This document shows, piece by piece, positions 38,101-45,860 of a stretch of 64,000 nt of DNA (the first letter of the stretch is position 1; each line of letters starts with the position of its first letter). The stretch is taken from NCBI RefSeq assembly GCF_032464895.1, contig NZ_JAWDIC010000004.1, positions 434,001 to 498,000 on the forward strand, given 5' to 3'. Position numbers and translations under genes: made by a program. The notes beneath the pieces were generated by a model. The model had not been told where the DNA came from. It did not search any database and saw only the letters and a list, made by a program, of their open reading frames with translations. This DNA comes from Phycicoccus sp. M110.8. Its GTDB lineage: Bacteria; Actinomycetota; Actinomycetes; Actinomycetales; Dermatophilaceae.

Positions 38101-38270
38101 GGCACGTCGGCATACAGCGCGAAGGCGATGGCGTCGAGAAGGCTGGTCTTGCCTGCACCGGTGGCCCCGCGGATCAGGAACAGGCCGCCCTCGGACACGG
38201 CGTCCAGGTCGACCTCGACGGTGCCCGCGAAGGGGCCGAACGCCGTGACCGACAGGCGGTGCAGCCTCAT
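35193..38270 (-). CDS. sbcC: Exonuclease SbcC (Rad50-like SMC ATPase)
   Basis: Large subunit of the SbcCD nuclease that opens hairpins and trims DNA ends. 1025 residues: N-terminal Walker A IRGATGAGKTSLLDAI (about 33-48), VVLLPQGDFAAFL Q-loop, long Ala/Glu/Arg coiled coils, the zinc hook CPVCGS near residues 513-518, and the C-terminal signature LSGGESFMASLALALGLAD with Walker B LFVDEGFGTLDDDSLE. The ATG overlaps the sbcD stop by four bases. Complete by length and motifs. Confidence 0.96.
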   Translation of the reverse strand: MRLHRLSVTAFGPFAGTVEVDLDAVSEGGLFLIRGATGAGKTSLLDAIAFALYADVPGARTKKGLHSDHAERGAVPLVSLELTAGGRRLRIERSPEFRRPKARGRGEVSVPAKATLHELRDGSWEALSSRHDEIAEVVADVLGMGLEQFSKVVLLPQGDFAAFLRASPEERRALLERLFDVTGYVGIEDWFADQRKAAAGTVETARSALSAALTVLGEHLVGAPSDITADLPDWGALSPRELEEALQALEAAVEGWVAASMADLDAARIAGSRAVAAHTSAQDLARLQQRGEAARCELAALEDEAGAHDRDTVALDRALRARAVSGDLTALARAAATVADARAVLDTTAVPVAALGLADRSEDALRRALEQLGTCGDHLVDAMHLADDLEQARSERAEVDSRLQRSTARLAELAGKRARLATGVATARERVTELEQAREDLGPARAVLDAAGDALRRRRACDAATTQLTALQDDLRAARDHEQALRDTYQQRREARLDGMAAELAARLADGARCPVCGSVEHPAPARSADPVSADDVETAESRWREAQQASTALQVRIASVEAVVAQHTEALAGHPGTAEELAAEADRAAEAVSVLQARAAELEGARQQVMTLEEEGTALADQEGWLRETVSAAKASLTDLDRRLSEGLTRYLEAVGGHDQLCPCATPVGSDGSATPGPDRAALTATATAHRRAVDDLVAHVDAAARLHERAAEHSEVTASTAAALSEHGFADAAEARGALLDAGTVAELTQATRTHERRLAVATATLAEPEVAAALEQPAPDLVALEEARTAAAEALSAATSADTLARAMLANVRRARATVTAHSEQLGEAVVRHDVLRDLADTVAGLGPNNALRMRLSAFVLAARLEKVAALANERLRSMGDGRYLLRHTDGLAARGARSGLGLEVLDQWTGQARATTSLSGGESFMASLALALGLADAVREESGGFELQTLFVDEGFGTLDDDSLEQVMDVLDGLREGGRAVGVVSHVAELRTRIASQVEVVKTERGSTVRLRGTADSAAVA

Positions 38271-39478
38271 GCCGCCCCCGCCCGGCGGCCGGCGGGTCCC
38301 TCGGCCGACCGCTCAGCACCGACGTCGGCGCGGCCCTCGTCCTCGCGCAGGCCCCGGTCGAGGCGGACGGCCTCGACCGCCTCGAGCAGCAGCGCCCGCT
38401 CGTCCTCGCTCGCGGCCGCCCCGGCACGGACGTGGCCGAGGAAGTCGCAGCACACGTCGACGGGGTCCTCGGCGGCGGTGCGCTCGGTGTAGCTGCGGAC
38501 CGGAACCGCCGCGCCCTGCGGGTCGAACTGCAGGACCAGGGTGTGCGGGAACCGGCGGCGCAGCTGCTCCATCGCGCCGAGGGGCCGCACCGGGTCGGTG
38601 AGCGTCACCTGGCACCAGGCACGCTCGGCGGGGGTGAGGCGCGGGTCGAGCAGCAGCTCGTCGAGGTCGCCGCGCAGCACGGCCAGCTCGCGGTGGACGG
38701 GTGCCTCCACGTGCTCGACCTCGACGGCACCCGTGGCCGTGTCGAGGTCGACGAGCCACGAACCCTTGGCGTGCCGCCACTCGCTGAACGACAGCGCCAC
38801 CGGCGAGCCGCTGTACCGGACGGTCTCGGCCACCTGCTGGCGTCCGTGGAGGTGACCCAGCGCGGCATACGCGGCACCGTCGAAGACGGACGGCGGCACT
38901 GCGCTGACGCCGCCCACGGAGATGTCGCGCTCGGAGTCGCTGGTCGCGCCGCCGCTGACGAACGCGTGCGCCATCACCACACCCGGCAGCCCACGGGACT
39001 CGAGGTCGGCACGGACCCGGGCCATCGCCGACCCGAGCACCCCCGCGTGGGTGCGGTCGGACGCGCCCAGCGGCTCTGCCGCGACGGACGGCTCGAGGTA
39101 GGGGAGCGGGTAGACCGCGACGCCGTCGACGACCACGGGGGTGCCGACCGACGCCAGCGAGGAGCCGATGTGCAGCCCGGCGCGCGCGAGCAGGTCGCTG
39201 GCGAAGCCGAGGCGGATCGCGGAGTCGTGGTTGCCGCTCGACAGCACCACCTGGGCGCCGGCGTCGACGAGGCGGGTGACTGCCTCGGACAGCAGGCGCA
39301 CCGTGTCGGGGGAGGGCATGGCGCGGTCGTACACGTCGCCCGAGACGAGCACCGCGTCGACGGACTCGGTGCGCACGACCTCGACGAGGGAGTCGACGAA
39401 CCCCGCCTGGGCGTCGAGCAGCCCCACCTGGTGGAACGAGCGCCCCAGGTGCCAGTCGGAGGTGTGGAGGAACCGCAC
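38267..39478 (-). CDS. sbcD: Exonuclease SbcD (Mre11-like nuclease)
   Basis: Metallophosphoesterase subunit of SbcCD. 403 residues from GTG 39478: FLHTSDWHLGRSFH (motif I), VLVSGDVYDRAMPS (II), VVLSSGNHDSAIRL (III), MAHAFVSGG (IV) and ALGHLHGRQ (V), followed by the capping domain. The start is supported by TACCCT, a leaderless-type box 6 bases upstream, and by the HTSDWHLG motif starting at residue 5 as in homologues; the in-frame extension to 39607 is unlikely. Operon sbcD-sbcC. Confidence 0.95.
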   Translation of the reverse strand: MRFLHTSDWHLGRSFHQVGLLDAQAGFVDSLVEVVRTESVDAVLVSGDVYDRAMPSPDTVRLLSEAVTRLVDAGAQVVLSSGNHDSAIRLGFASDLLARAGLHIGSSLASVGTPVVVDGVAVYPLPYLEPSVAAEPLGASDRTHAGVLGSAMARVRADLESRGLPGVVMAHAFVSGGATSDSERDISVGGVSAVPPSVFDGAAYAALGHLHGRQQVAETVRYSGSPVALSFSEWRHAKGSWLVDLDTATGAVEVEHVEAPVHRELAVLRGDLDELLLDPRLTPAERAWCQVTLTDPVRPLGAMEQLRRRFPHTLVLQFDPQGAAVPVRSYTERTAAEDPVDVCCDFLGHVRAGAAASEDERALLLEAVEAVRLDRGLREDEGRADVGAERSAEGPAGRRAGAA

Positions 39479-39484
39479 ACCAGC

Positions 39485-39490
39485 AGGGTA
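39485..39490 (-). promoter_or_regulatory. -10 box (TACCCT) of a leaderless promoter for sbcDC
   Basis: On the minus strand TACCCT ends 6 bases before the GTG at 39478; no Shine-Dalgarno. Confidence 0.55.
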
Positions 39491-39653
39491 GGAGGGCGCG
39501 CCGACACCGTCGGTGAGGTGCCTCGGCGTGCCTCGCCCGGGGATCGTGAGGCGGTGGTGGCAGGGCCGCTCCGCCTGTGGTTGGGTCGTGTCAGCAGAGG
39601 GCGACACGCCGCATCCGCACGCACCGCGTGCCGCACCGCACAGGAGGTCAGCA

Positions 39654-41135
39654 GTGGGCGAAGAGGTGACGGCGCAGAGCTACAGCCGCGAGCAGCGCCA
39701 GCGCTACCGCGAGAAGGTTCGCCAGAACCTCGATGTGTTCGAGCGGATGCTCGCGCAGAGCGTCTTCGAGTTCGAGCGCCCGATGACCGGCATGGAGATC
39801 GAGCTCAACCTCGTCGACGGCGACTACCGGCCCAAGTTCGCCAACGCCGAGGTCCTCGAGGAGATCGCCGACCCGGGCTACCAGACCGAGCTCGCGCGCT
39901 ACAACATCGAGCTCAACGTCCCGCCCCGCCCGCTGCCCGGCGACTCGGCCATCGAGCTCGAGGAGGAGATGCGGTCCTCGCTCAACGCCGCCAGCGCGGC
40001 CGCGGAGAAGCGCGGGGCGCACATCGTCGCCGTCGGCATCTTGCCGACGATCATGCCCGAGCACTTCGAGGGCGAGTGGATCAGCGCCAACAACCGCTAC
40101 ACCGCGCTGAACGACTCGATCTTCTACGCCCGGGGCGAGGACATCTACCTCGACATCGAGGGGCCGACGGGGGAGCGGGTCGCGACCTACTGCGACTCGA
40201 TCGCGCCGGAGTCCGCGTGCACCAGCGTGCAGCTGCACCTCCAGGTCTCGCCGCAGGACTTCGCCGCGCACTGGAACGCCGCGCAGGCGCTCGTCGCCCC
40301 GCAGATCGCCCTCGCCGCGAACAGCCCGTTCTTCTTCGGGCAGCGGCTGCACGCCGAGACCCGCATCGAGCTGTTCAGCCAGGCCACCGACACGCGCAGC
40401 ATCGAGCTGAAGAACCAGGGTGTGCGGCCTCGGGTCTTCTTCGGCGAGCGCTGGATCACCTCGATCTTCGACCTGTTCGAGGAGAACGTGCGGTACTTCC
40501 CGGCGCTGCTGGCGGAGGTCTCCGACGAGGACCCGGTCGCCAAGCTCGAGGCGGGGGAGGCGCCCGCGCTGGCCGAGCTGCGGCTGCACAACGGCACGGT
40601 CTACCGCTGGAACCGCCCGATCTACGACATCGTCGACGGCACGCCGCACCTGCGGGTCGAGAACCGCGTGCTGCCGGCCGGTCCGACCCTCGTCGACGTC
40701 CTCGCGAACGCGGCTTTCTACTACGGCGTGATGCGCAAGCTCGCCTCGGACGACCGCCCGGTGTGGACGAAGATGAGCTTCGCCGCTGCAGAGCAGAACT
40801 TCCACAGCGCCGCCCGTGACGGCATCGAGTCCCGGCTCTACTGGCCGGGGTTCGGCGAGGTCCGCGCCGAGGAGCTCGTCCTGCGCCACCTGCTGCCGAT
40901 GGCCCACGAGGGGCTCGCCGAGTGGGGGGTCTCGCAGAAGGTCCGCGACCGGTACCTGTCGGTCATCGAGGGCCGGTGCACGACCTCGACCAACGGCGCC
41001 ACATGGCAGACCGACGCCGTGGCGCGCCTGCAGGAGCGGGGGATGGACCGCCAGAGCGCGCTCGCCGAGATGCTGCGGGTGTATGCCGGGCACATGCACA
41101 GCAACGACCCGGTCCACACCTGGCCGCTGCCCTGA
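39654..41135 (+). CDS. Glutamate-cysteine ligase family (GCS2) protein
   Basis: 493-residue ATP-dependent carboxylate-amine ligase fold: MTGMEIELNLVDGDY (Mg/ATP-binding acidic residues, about residues 44-58), YQTELARYNIELNVPPRPLPG, CTSVQLHLQVSP, ANSPFFFGQRLHAETRIELF and a C-terminal LVLRHLLPMAHEGLAEWGV. The GCS2 family includes gamma-glutamyl-cysteine ligases and other gamma-glutamyl ligases. Since actinobacteria use mycothiol, the product may not be glutathione; ergothioneine-related or an unknown gamma-glutamyl compound is possible (inference). CAGGAGG (39641-39647) fixes the GTG at 39654. Monocistronic, ending in a hairpin. Confidence 0.85.
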   Translation: MGEEVTAQSYSREQRQRYREKVRQNLDVFERMLAQSVFEFERPMTGMEIELNLVDGDYRPKFANAEVLEEIADPGYQTELARYNIELNVPPRPLPGDSAIELEEEMRSSLNAASAAAEKRGAHIVAVGILPTIMPEHFEGEWISANNRYTALNDSIFYARGEDIYLDIEGPTGERVATYCDSIAPESACTSVQLHLQVSPQDFAAHWNAAQALVAPQIALAANSPFFFGQRLHAETRIELFSQATDTRSIELKNQGVRPRVFFGERWITSIFDLFEENVRYFPALLAEVSDEDPVAKLEAGEAPALAELRLHNGTVYRWNRPIYDIVDGTPHLRVENRVLPAGPTLVDVLANAAFYYGVMRKLASDDRPVWTKMSFAAAEQNFHSAARDGIESRLYWPGFGEVRAEELVLRHLLPMAHEGLAEWGVSQKVRDRYLSVIEGRCTTSTNGATWQTDAVARLQERGMDRQSALAEMLRVYAGHMHSNDPVHTWPLP

Positions 41136-41179
41136 GACCTCGGGGCCGGCCGTTGCCTTGAGGCCTCAGGGCAGCGGCC
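41122..41179 (+). terminator. Hairpin overlapping the stop codon of the GCS2 gene
   Basis: GGCCGCTGCCCTGAG (41122-41136), which includes the stop codon, is exactly inverted at 41165-41179; the 28-base interior pairs further (CCTCGGGGC with GCCTTGAGG, mismatched). No T-run. Confidence 0.6.
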
Positions 41180-41248
41180 GACGCCCTGGCACCTCGTGGC
41201 GTGTCCGCTGCCCCGACCCGTCGGTCCCCGCTCGGGGGTTCGTGCCCC

Positions 41249-41254
41249 TAGGAT
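41249..41254 (+). promoter_or_regulatory. -10 box (TAGGAT) of a near-leaderless promoter
   Basis: TAGGAT ends 8 bases before the GTG at 41263; no Shine-Dalgarno. Confidence 0.5.
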
Positions 41255-41262
41255 CGTGCGCC

Positions 41263-42618
41263 GTGAGGGGGAGACTCGCAGGGGCGCTCGGGGACACCGG
41301 CGCCGTCCTGGTCCGCGCCGCGGTGCTGCTCGCACGGCACTGGCCGGTGCTCGTCCTGACCTACCTGCTCGGTGCGGCGGCGCACAACGGCATCCTGTGG
41401 TTCTGCGTCTGGCTGAGCGAGAAGCACTCGACCAGTGCCGCGTTCGTGCTGCCGCTGGTCCCGCTGGCCACCCTCACCGCACTCATCCTCATGCTGCGCT
41501 CGCTCACCCCGTCGCTGGCGCACATCCAGCCGCCGCGGATGGGTCGGCTGACACTGCTCGCGAGCACCCTGGTGCCCTTCCTCACCGTCTACGTGTCCCA
41601 GCAGTACCTCGCGGAGGACACCCGCGCCTTCCTCAACGCGGCGACGAGCGACGAGCTGCTCGAGCGGGCCGGAGGCCTGGGCGGGGCCGCCTTCAACGTC
41701 GACCGCACCAACATCGCCAGCGGCGCGGCCCTGGCGGGGATCGTGGCGGGGGCACTGCTCGTGCGCTGGCTGCTCGACCGGTTCGACCTTCCGCAGAAGG
41801 CTGTCGGCTGGGGACTGTTCGCCGCCTACGTCGAGGTCCTCTGGGTCTGGCTGCTCGCCAAGCGGCTGGGCAACTTCACCAGCGGCGTCGAGGAGTGGGT
41901 GCGCACGCGCGCCCTCACCGGCTGGCTGCTCGACCGGTGGGCCGACCTCGTCGCGGCACTGGGACCGGTGGGCCACCCCGTGGACGCGACGGCGCAGTGG
42001 CTCTGGGGCGCCCTCGGCAAGGCCGACGCCATCATCGTCGTGCCGATCGCCTGGCTCACCGTCGGCGCGGTGGTCTACGGCCGGTCCCTGGACAGGAGGA
42101 AGCCGGTCGCGGCGCCGACCGTGCCCGCGGCCGGCTCGGGCCCCGCGGGCTCCTCGGCGACACCGGTCGCGCCAGGTGCACCCCGACCGTGGCAGCGCGG
42201 CGTGCAGCGGCTCCCCGCGCCCGTGCGGCGGGCCGGCCGCGAGGCGACTGCGAACTTCCGGGGACGTTTCTCCGCCCTCACCAACGGGATCCGGCTGCTG
42301 GCCCTGGCCGGCCTGGCGCCGATGCTGCTGTTCTGCCTCGTCTTCCTGCTGAGCCGCCAGGTCGAGGTCGGGGTCGCCGAGCTGCTGCGCCTCGTCGTGG
42401 GACCCCGTGACTTCCGGGACGCCCTCACCCTGTCGCCATACCTCTCGGTGGTGAGCCGGGGGGCGTACACGGTCGTCCTCGTCGTGCTCCTCGGTGCCGC
42501 CGTGGACCGCATCCTCGGCCACCTCGAGGACGAGCAGGAGGTCGATCCAGCGGCGCCGCCGGCGACGACCGCGCCGGCCGGCGTGGCTCAGGAGCCGGTG
42601 ACGGGGAACTCGGCGTAG
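41263..42618 (+). CDS. Polytopic membrane protein, function unknown
   Basis: 451 residues, about eight to nine hydrophobic helices (for example WPVLVLTYLLGAAAHNGILW, AAFVLPLVPLATLTALILML, AGIVAGALLVRWLL, LFAAYVEVLWVWLLA, LLALAGLAPMLLFCLVFLL, AYTVVLVVLLGAAVD) with a Pro/Ala-rich cytoplasmic loop (about residues 285-320) in the middle and another tail. A VYVSQQYLAEDTRAFLNAAT segment is probably extracytoplasmic. No family recognised. Its 3' end overlaps the convergent exported-protein gene by 31 bases, which hints at an established neighbourhood. Confidence 0.75.
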   Translation: MRGRLAGALGDTGAVLVRAAVLLARHWPVLVLTYLLGAAAHNGILWFCVWLSEKHSTSAAFVLPLVPLATLTALILMLRSLTPSLAHIQPPRMGRLTLLASTLVPFLTVYVSQQYLAEDTRAFLNAATSDELLERAGGLGGAAFNVDRTNIASGAALAGIVAGALLVRWLLDRFDLPQKAVGWGLFAAYVEVLWVWLLAKRLGNFTSGVEEWVRTRALTGWLLDRWADLVAALGPVGHPVDATAQWLWGALGKADAIIVVPIAWLTVGAVVYGRSLDRRKPVAAPTVPAAGSGPAGSSATPVAPGAPRPWQRGVQRLPAPVRRAGREATANFRGRFSALTNGIRLLALAGLAPMLLFCLVFLLSRQVEVGVAELLRLVVGPRDFRDALTLSPYLSVVSRGAYTVVLVVLLGAAVDRILGHLEDEQEVDPAAPPATTAPAGVAQEPVTGNSA

Positions 42619-43226
42619 CGCGGCGTGTCGAACCACACGCGCACCGCGGTGGGGCGCACGCCCGAGGGCATGATCACCGGGTACCAGCGGTCGTACTCGG
42701 CCGGCCGGGCCGGGTCCGCCGGTGTGGCGGGCTCGTCCCTGGACAGCGCCGGCATCGGCCCGGGGGCGCCCGGCGGCGTGCAGCTGGTGTACGCCAGCAC
42801 GTCCTTGACCGCGCGTGCGACGCCGGGGACGTACTCGCGTCCGGCGCCGTCCCGGACCCTGACGAAGCAGGCGCCCAGGACCGTGTCGGGGTCGGCCGCG
42901 AAGTGCACCGACAGGCGCCACATCTGCTGACCTGGCGGCAGGGTGACGGGCTGGGACTTCGCGCCCGGGCCCTCGCGGTAGTCCGTCACCGGTTCGAGCG
43001 ACACCAGCCGCATGGTCACCTCACGCGGGTGCGCCCCCTTGGCGTCGGTCAGGGTGTCCCGCAGGTGGACCGAGCCGTCGGCGGCCGCGGGGAGGCGCTC
43101 GTGCGGGAAGCTCGGCCACCAGCGGTCCACCGCCCGCTGGCTGGTGGCGCCGAGGGCGGCCACGAGGGCGACCGGGATGGCTGCGACGGTGAGGACCGTG
43201 CGCCGGCGGGGCGCCAGGCGGCTCAT
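42588..43226 (-). CDS. Single-pass exported protein, third gene of the minus-strand trio
   Basis: 212 residues: basic N-terminus MSRLAPRRR, one helix (TVLTVAAIPVALVAALGA), then an extracytoplasmic beta-rich domain (VTMRLVSLEPVTDYREGPG, MWRLSVHFAADPDTVLGACFVRVRDGAGREYVPG). Two Cys (GACFV and YTSCTPP) may pair. No known family. ATGA overlap with the upstream gene; tail-to-tail overlap with the polytopic membrane protein gene. The general plan (one helix, small beta domain with a conserved 'LRDG/VRDG.GR' hairpin) is shared with the next two genes. Confidence 0.7.
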   Translation of the reverse strand: MSRLAPRRRTVLTVAAIPVALVAALGATSQRAVDRWWPSFPHERLPAAADGSVHLRDTLTDAKGAHPREVTMRLVSLEPVTDYREGPGAKSQPVTLPPGQQMWRLSVHFAADPDTVLGACFVRVRDGAGREYVPGVARAVKDVLAYTSCTPPGAPGPMPALSRDEPATPADPARPAEYDRWYPVIMPSGVRPTAVRVWFDTPRYAEFPVTGS

Positions 43227-43807
43227 CGGGCGTCCTCCTCGGGCAGGGCGAGCTCGACGGGGGTGGTGCGGGCCCGCCACTGCGCCACGTCCGCACGCGT
43301 GATGCCGAGGTCGACCACCGCCTGGTCGTCGCCGCGCTGGTCGTCCGCGGAGCGGCCGAGGACCAGGTGTGACCCGGGCAGCGCGTCGTGGTCCACCTCG
43401 AACGCGGTGATGCAGTGGCCGGGTATGCCGGGGTTGGTCAGCTCGCAGCGCAGCACGTTGCGGGTGCCGAGGCTGACGACGCGGCCGCGGCCGTCCCGCA
43501 GCTCGGCCCAGCCGAACGCCGTGTTGTCCAGGGTCGGGGTCACCTCCGCCTCGACCGTCACCCAGAGGTCGGGGGAGAGCATCGCCTCGGTCGTGGTGGA
43601 CAGCTGCCGACCGCCGTCGACGCGCGAGACGACGACGTCGGCATACCGCAGGTGGGCGGGGTGACCCACGGTGGTGGCGCGCTCGAACGGTCGCACCGGG
43701 GACGGGCCCTCCGGGAGCCACTCGGTGACGACGCGTCCCAGGGACAGCGCGGCGAGGACGAGGGCGCCGGCGCCCAGCTGGGCCCTGCTCGGGCGGGGCA
43801 GCCTCAT
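43223..43807 (-). CDS. Single-pass exported protein, second gene of the trio
   Basis: 194 residues: helix AQLGAGALVLAALSLGRVV near the N-terminus, then a domain with LRYADVVVSRVDGGRQL, LWVTVEAEVTPTLDNTAFGWAELRDGRGRVVSLG, and two Cys (LRCELTNPGIPGHCITAF) likely forming a disulfide. The WAELRDGRGR turn resembles FVRVRDGAGR of the downstream gene, so the two may be distant paralogues. No function recognised. Four-base overlaps on both sides show translational coupling. Confidence 0.7.
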   Translation of the reverse strand: MRLPRPSRAQLGAGALVLAALSLGRVVTEWLPEGPSPVRPFERATTVGHPAHLRYADVVVSRVDGGRQLSTTTEAMLSPDLWVTVEAEVTPTLDNTAFGWAELRDGRGRVVSLGTRNVLRCELTNPGIPGHCITAFEVDHDALPGSHLVLGRSADDQRGDDQAVVDLGITRADVAQWRARTTPVELALPEEDAR

Positions 43808-44502
43808 GACGCCGCCTTCTGGTACGGCAGGACCGGGAAGGTGCCCACGGCGGCACGGGTGGGGTCGCGCCAGTCGACCGTGTCGTCGATCGAGGCCTGG
43901 CGGTAGGTGTGGCGGTAGGCCGCGACCCGCAGCGTGGCGGGGAGCGGCTGCCCGGGGGCCTGGCGCCACACGAACGCCAGCCGGTACGTGAGGCCGGGGG
44001 CCAGGTCGCCCATGGGCTGGGCGTCGTCGGCGACGAGGATCGTGTCGGGCTCGAGGTCGTCGCTCACGGCCTCGGGCCGGGAGCCGTAGGCGCGCGTCAC
44101 GCCCGGGACACCCTCGATCCGCAGCAGCTCGCGCAGGGCGGAGAACTGGGGCACCGAGCGCTCGCCGTCGGTGCTCGAGACGGTCGCGAAGACGACGAGG
44201 TAGCGCCCGTCGATCTTCGGGGCCTGGGCCACGCCGAGGTCGTTCCCCTCGCGGACCTTGGTCACCGTGAAGCGGAAGGGCTCGACGGCCGCCGCCTTCC
44301 CGAGCTCCAGCGCGGGGGTGGCCTCGGCCCGCTGGGCCCGCAGCCCCCCGAACGGGGTGGAGGCGAGCAGGACCACGAGGAAGGCGCCGAGCAGCCACTG
44401 CCGGACCGTCACCGTCGCCAGCCACCGACGTGCCGCACCCCACCGGTCCGGGCGCGTGGGCGCACCCGGGTCCTGTTCCCCCTCGATCCCCACGGGCGCC
44501 AT
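43804..44502 (-). CDS. Single-pass exported protein, first gene of the trio (DUF4352-like pattern)
   Basis: 232 residues: cytoplasmic N-terminus, helix WLLGAFLVVLLASTPFGGL (about residues 36-54), then an exported beta-sandwich with FRFTVTKVREGNDLG followed by RYLVVFATVSSTDGERS, a pattern reminiscent of DUF4352 immunoprotective-like domains, and YRLAFVWRQAPGQPLP. Family assignment is tentative. Heads the three-gene overlapping operon, divergent from the RES toxin-antitoxin pair. The ATG at 44502 is the first in-frame start next to the intergenic region. Confidence 0.7.
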   Translation of the reverse strand: MAPVGIEGEQDPGAPTRPDRWGAARRWLATVTVRQWLLGAFLVVLLASTPFGGLRAQRAEATPALELGKAAAVEPFRFTVTKVREGNDLGVAQAPKIDGRYLVVFATVSSTDGERSVPQFSALRELLRIEGVPGVTRAYGSRPEAVSDDLEPDTILVADDAQPMGDLAPGLTYRLAFVWRQAPGQPLPATLRVAAYRHTYRQASIDDTVDWRDPTRAAVGTFPVLPYQKAAS

Positions 44503-44526
44503 GCTAGCGACGTCGGAGCGGCGGGG

Positions 44527-44570
44527 TAGGCTTGACCTCATACCTTGACACCCTTGACGCACGAGGTGAG
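44527..44570 (+). promoter_or_regulatory. Promoter region of the toxin-antitoxin pair with three CTTGAC repeats
   Basis: TAGGCT (44527-44532) could be a -10; CTTGAC occurs at 44531, 44544 and 44553, spaced 13 and 9 bases, and a Shine-Dalgarno (GAGGTGAGG, 44562-44570) precedes the ATG at 44577. Direct repeats at this place suggest an autoregulatory operator. Confidence 0.45.
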
Positions 44571-44576
44571 GCACAC

Positions 44577-45203
44577 ATGGCCAGGACGACCACCCGATCG
44601 ACCTCGGGCCCGGCGGCGGCCCCGACCACGGCGTCGACGGACCAGCCCACGCCCGCGACGGCGGGGGAGGCCGTCGACGCCGACTCCGTCGACGTGCTCC
44701 TCGCCGAGGTGCGCCGCCGGGTGGAGGAGCGGGCCCGTGGCCTCGTCGCGCAGGGACGCCGCCTGGACCTCGCCCAGGTCGAGGACCTCGCCGACCGCAT
44801 GGTCGCGGCACTGCCGACGGTGCACCCCCTGGACCAGCCGCTCGCGCCGTTCTACGACACGACGGGGCTCGTCTCGTGGCTCGGCATCTCGCGGCAGGCG
44901 CTCTTCGACCGCGTGCGCCGCGGCACCGTGCTCGCCTGCCGCACCGCCGACGGTCACCTCGTCTACCCCTCGTTGCAGTTCGGCCGCACCGGCCAGGTGC
45001 GACCGGGGGTGCAGGAGGCGGTCGGAGCCTTCACCAGGGCGGGGCTCGACGGCTGGGTGACCGGCACGTGGCTCACCACCCCGAGCGAGGTGTTCGACGG
45101 CGAGAGCGCAGTCGACTACCTGGTGGTCCACCGGTCGTCCGCCGCAGCGGTCGCGCGGGTCGCCTCCGCGGCGGCCGCGGACGCCGCCCGGTGGGCCGCC
45201 TGA
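44577..45203 (+). CDS. Putative antitoxin of a RES-type toxin-antitoxin pair
   Basis: 208 residues. After an Ala/Thr/Pro-rich N-terminus (about 1-40) a helical region (VDVLLAEVRRRVEERARGLV), a possible HTH (FYDTTGLVSWLGISRQALFDRVRRGTVLACRTADGHLVYP) and a C-terminal segment GWVTGTWLTTPSEVFDGESAVDYLV follow. The last part resembles the toxin-binding end of Xre/MbcA (DUF2384) antitoxins, where a conserved Trp-Leu-x-Pro and a Gly close the toxin active site. It is one base upstream of the RES-domain gene, the standard order. Confidence 0.7.
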   Translation: MARTTTRSTSGPAAAPTTASTDQPTPATAGEAVDADSVDVLLAEVRRRVEERARGLVAQGRRLDLAQVEDLADRMVAALPTVHPLDQPLAPFYDTTGLVSWLGISRQALFDRVRRGTVLACRTADGHLVYPSLQFGRTGQVRPGVQEAVGAFTRAGLDGWVTGTWLTTPSEVFDGESAVDYLVVHRSSAAAVARVASAAAADAARWAA

Positions 45204-45204
45204 C

Positions 45205-45855
45205 GTGGCGGACCGGCAGCGATCGGCCCAGGGACGCCCGTCGGGATCGCTCGACGGCTTCCCCACCCGGCGCCTGACGCGGGCGACGGACCTCTTCCGC
45301 GCCCACCGGGCCGACCGCGGTCCGTGGTGGTTCGGCAACGACGGGGGAGGGCGGTTCGACCTGACCGCCCCGCGCGGCACCTGCTACCTCGCGCTCGACC
45401 CCTGCAGCGCCGTGCGCGAGCGGCTCGGCCCCGTCCTCGGCGGTCGGCGGGAGGTGCCGGCGTCGCTGCTCGAGGAGGTGCTCGTGTCGACCCTGCACGT
45501 CCCCGCGCCGACCGAGGTCGCCGACGTGCAGTCCCGCGAGGCCGGCGACTTCGGGGTCACCCGCGAGCTCGAGAGCATGGTCCCGTATGCCGTGCCCCAG
45601 GCGTGGGCGCGAGCGTTCGACGACGCGGGCCTGGGCGGGGTGGCCTACGGGCCGAGGTTCACGCCCGGGGAGGCGAGCGCGGTGGGGCTGTTCGGTCCGG
45701 CCGGCGCCGCCGACCGGCCGGTCGACCCCGCGCCGGTGCAGGCCGTCGCGGTCGAGGGGGTGCCCGTGTCGCTGGCCCCGCCACGGCTGGCGGACCTCAC
45801 CGTGGTGCGGCCGCCCAGGACCCGCACGACGCGGCTTGGCCAGGCTGACGACTAA
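45205..45855 (+). CDS. RES-domain protein, putative NAD-consuming toxin
   Basis: 216 residues with the RES fold: FRAHRADRGPWWFG, GGRFDLTAPRGTCYLALDPCSAVRERLG and RFTPGEASAVGLFG. The three name-giving residues can be placed as Arg32 (or Arg35), Glu72 and Ser158. RES toxins such as MbcT of Mycobacterium degrade NAD+ and are held by the upstream antitoxin. This protein is longer at both ends than MbcT. Starts with GTG one base after the antitoxin stop. Family assignment is good; toxic activity is inferred. Confidence 0.78.
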   Translation: MADRQRSAQGRPSGSLDGFPTRRLTRATDLFRAHRADRGPWWFGNDGGGRFDLTAPRGTCYLALDPCSAVRERLGPVLGGRREVPASLLEEVLVSTLHVPAPTEVADVQSREAGDFGVTRELESMVPYAVPQAWARAFDDAGLGGVAYGPRFTPGEASAVGLFGPAGAADRPVDPAPVQAVAVEGVPVSLAPPRLADLTVVRPPRTRTTRLGQADD

Positions 45856-45860
45856 CGCGG

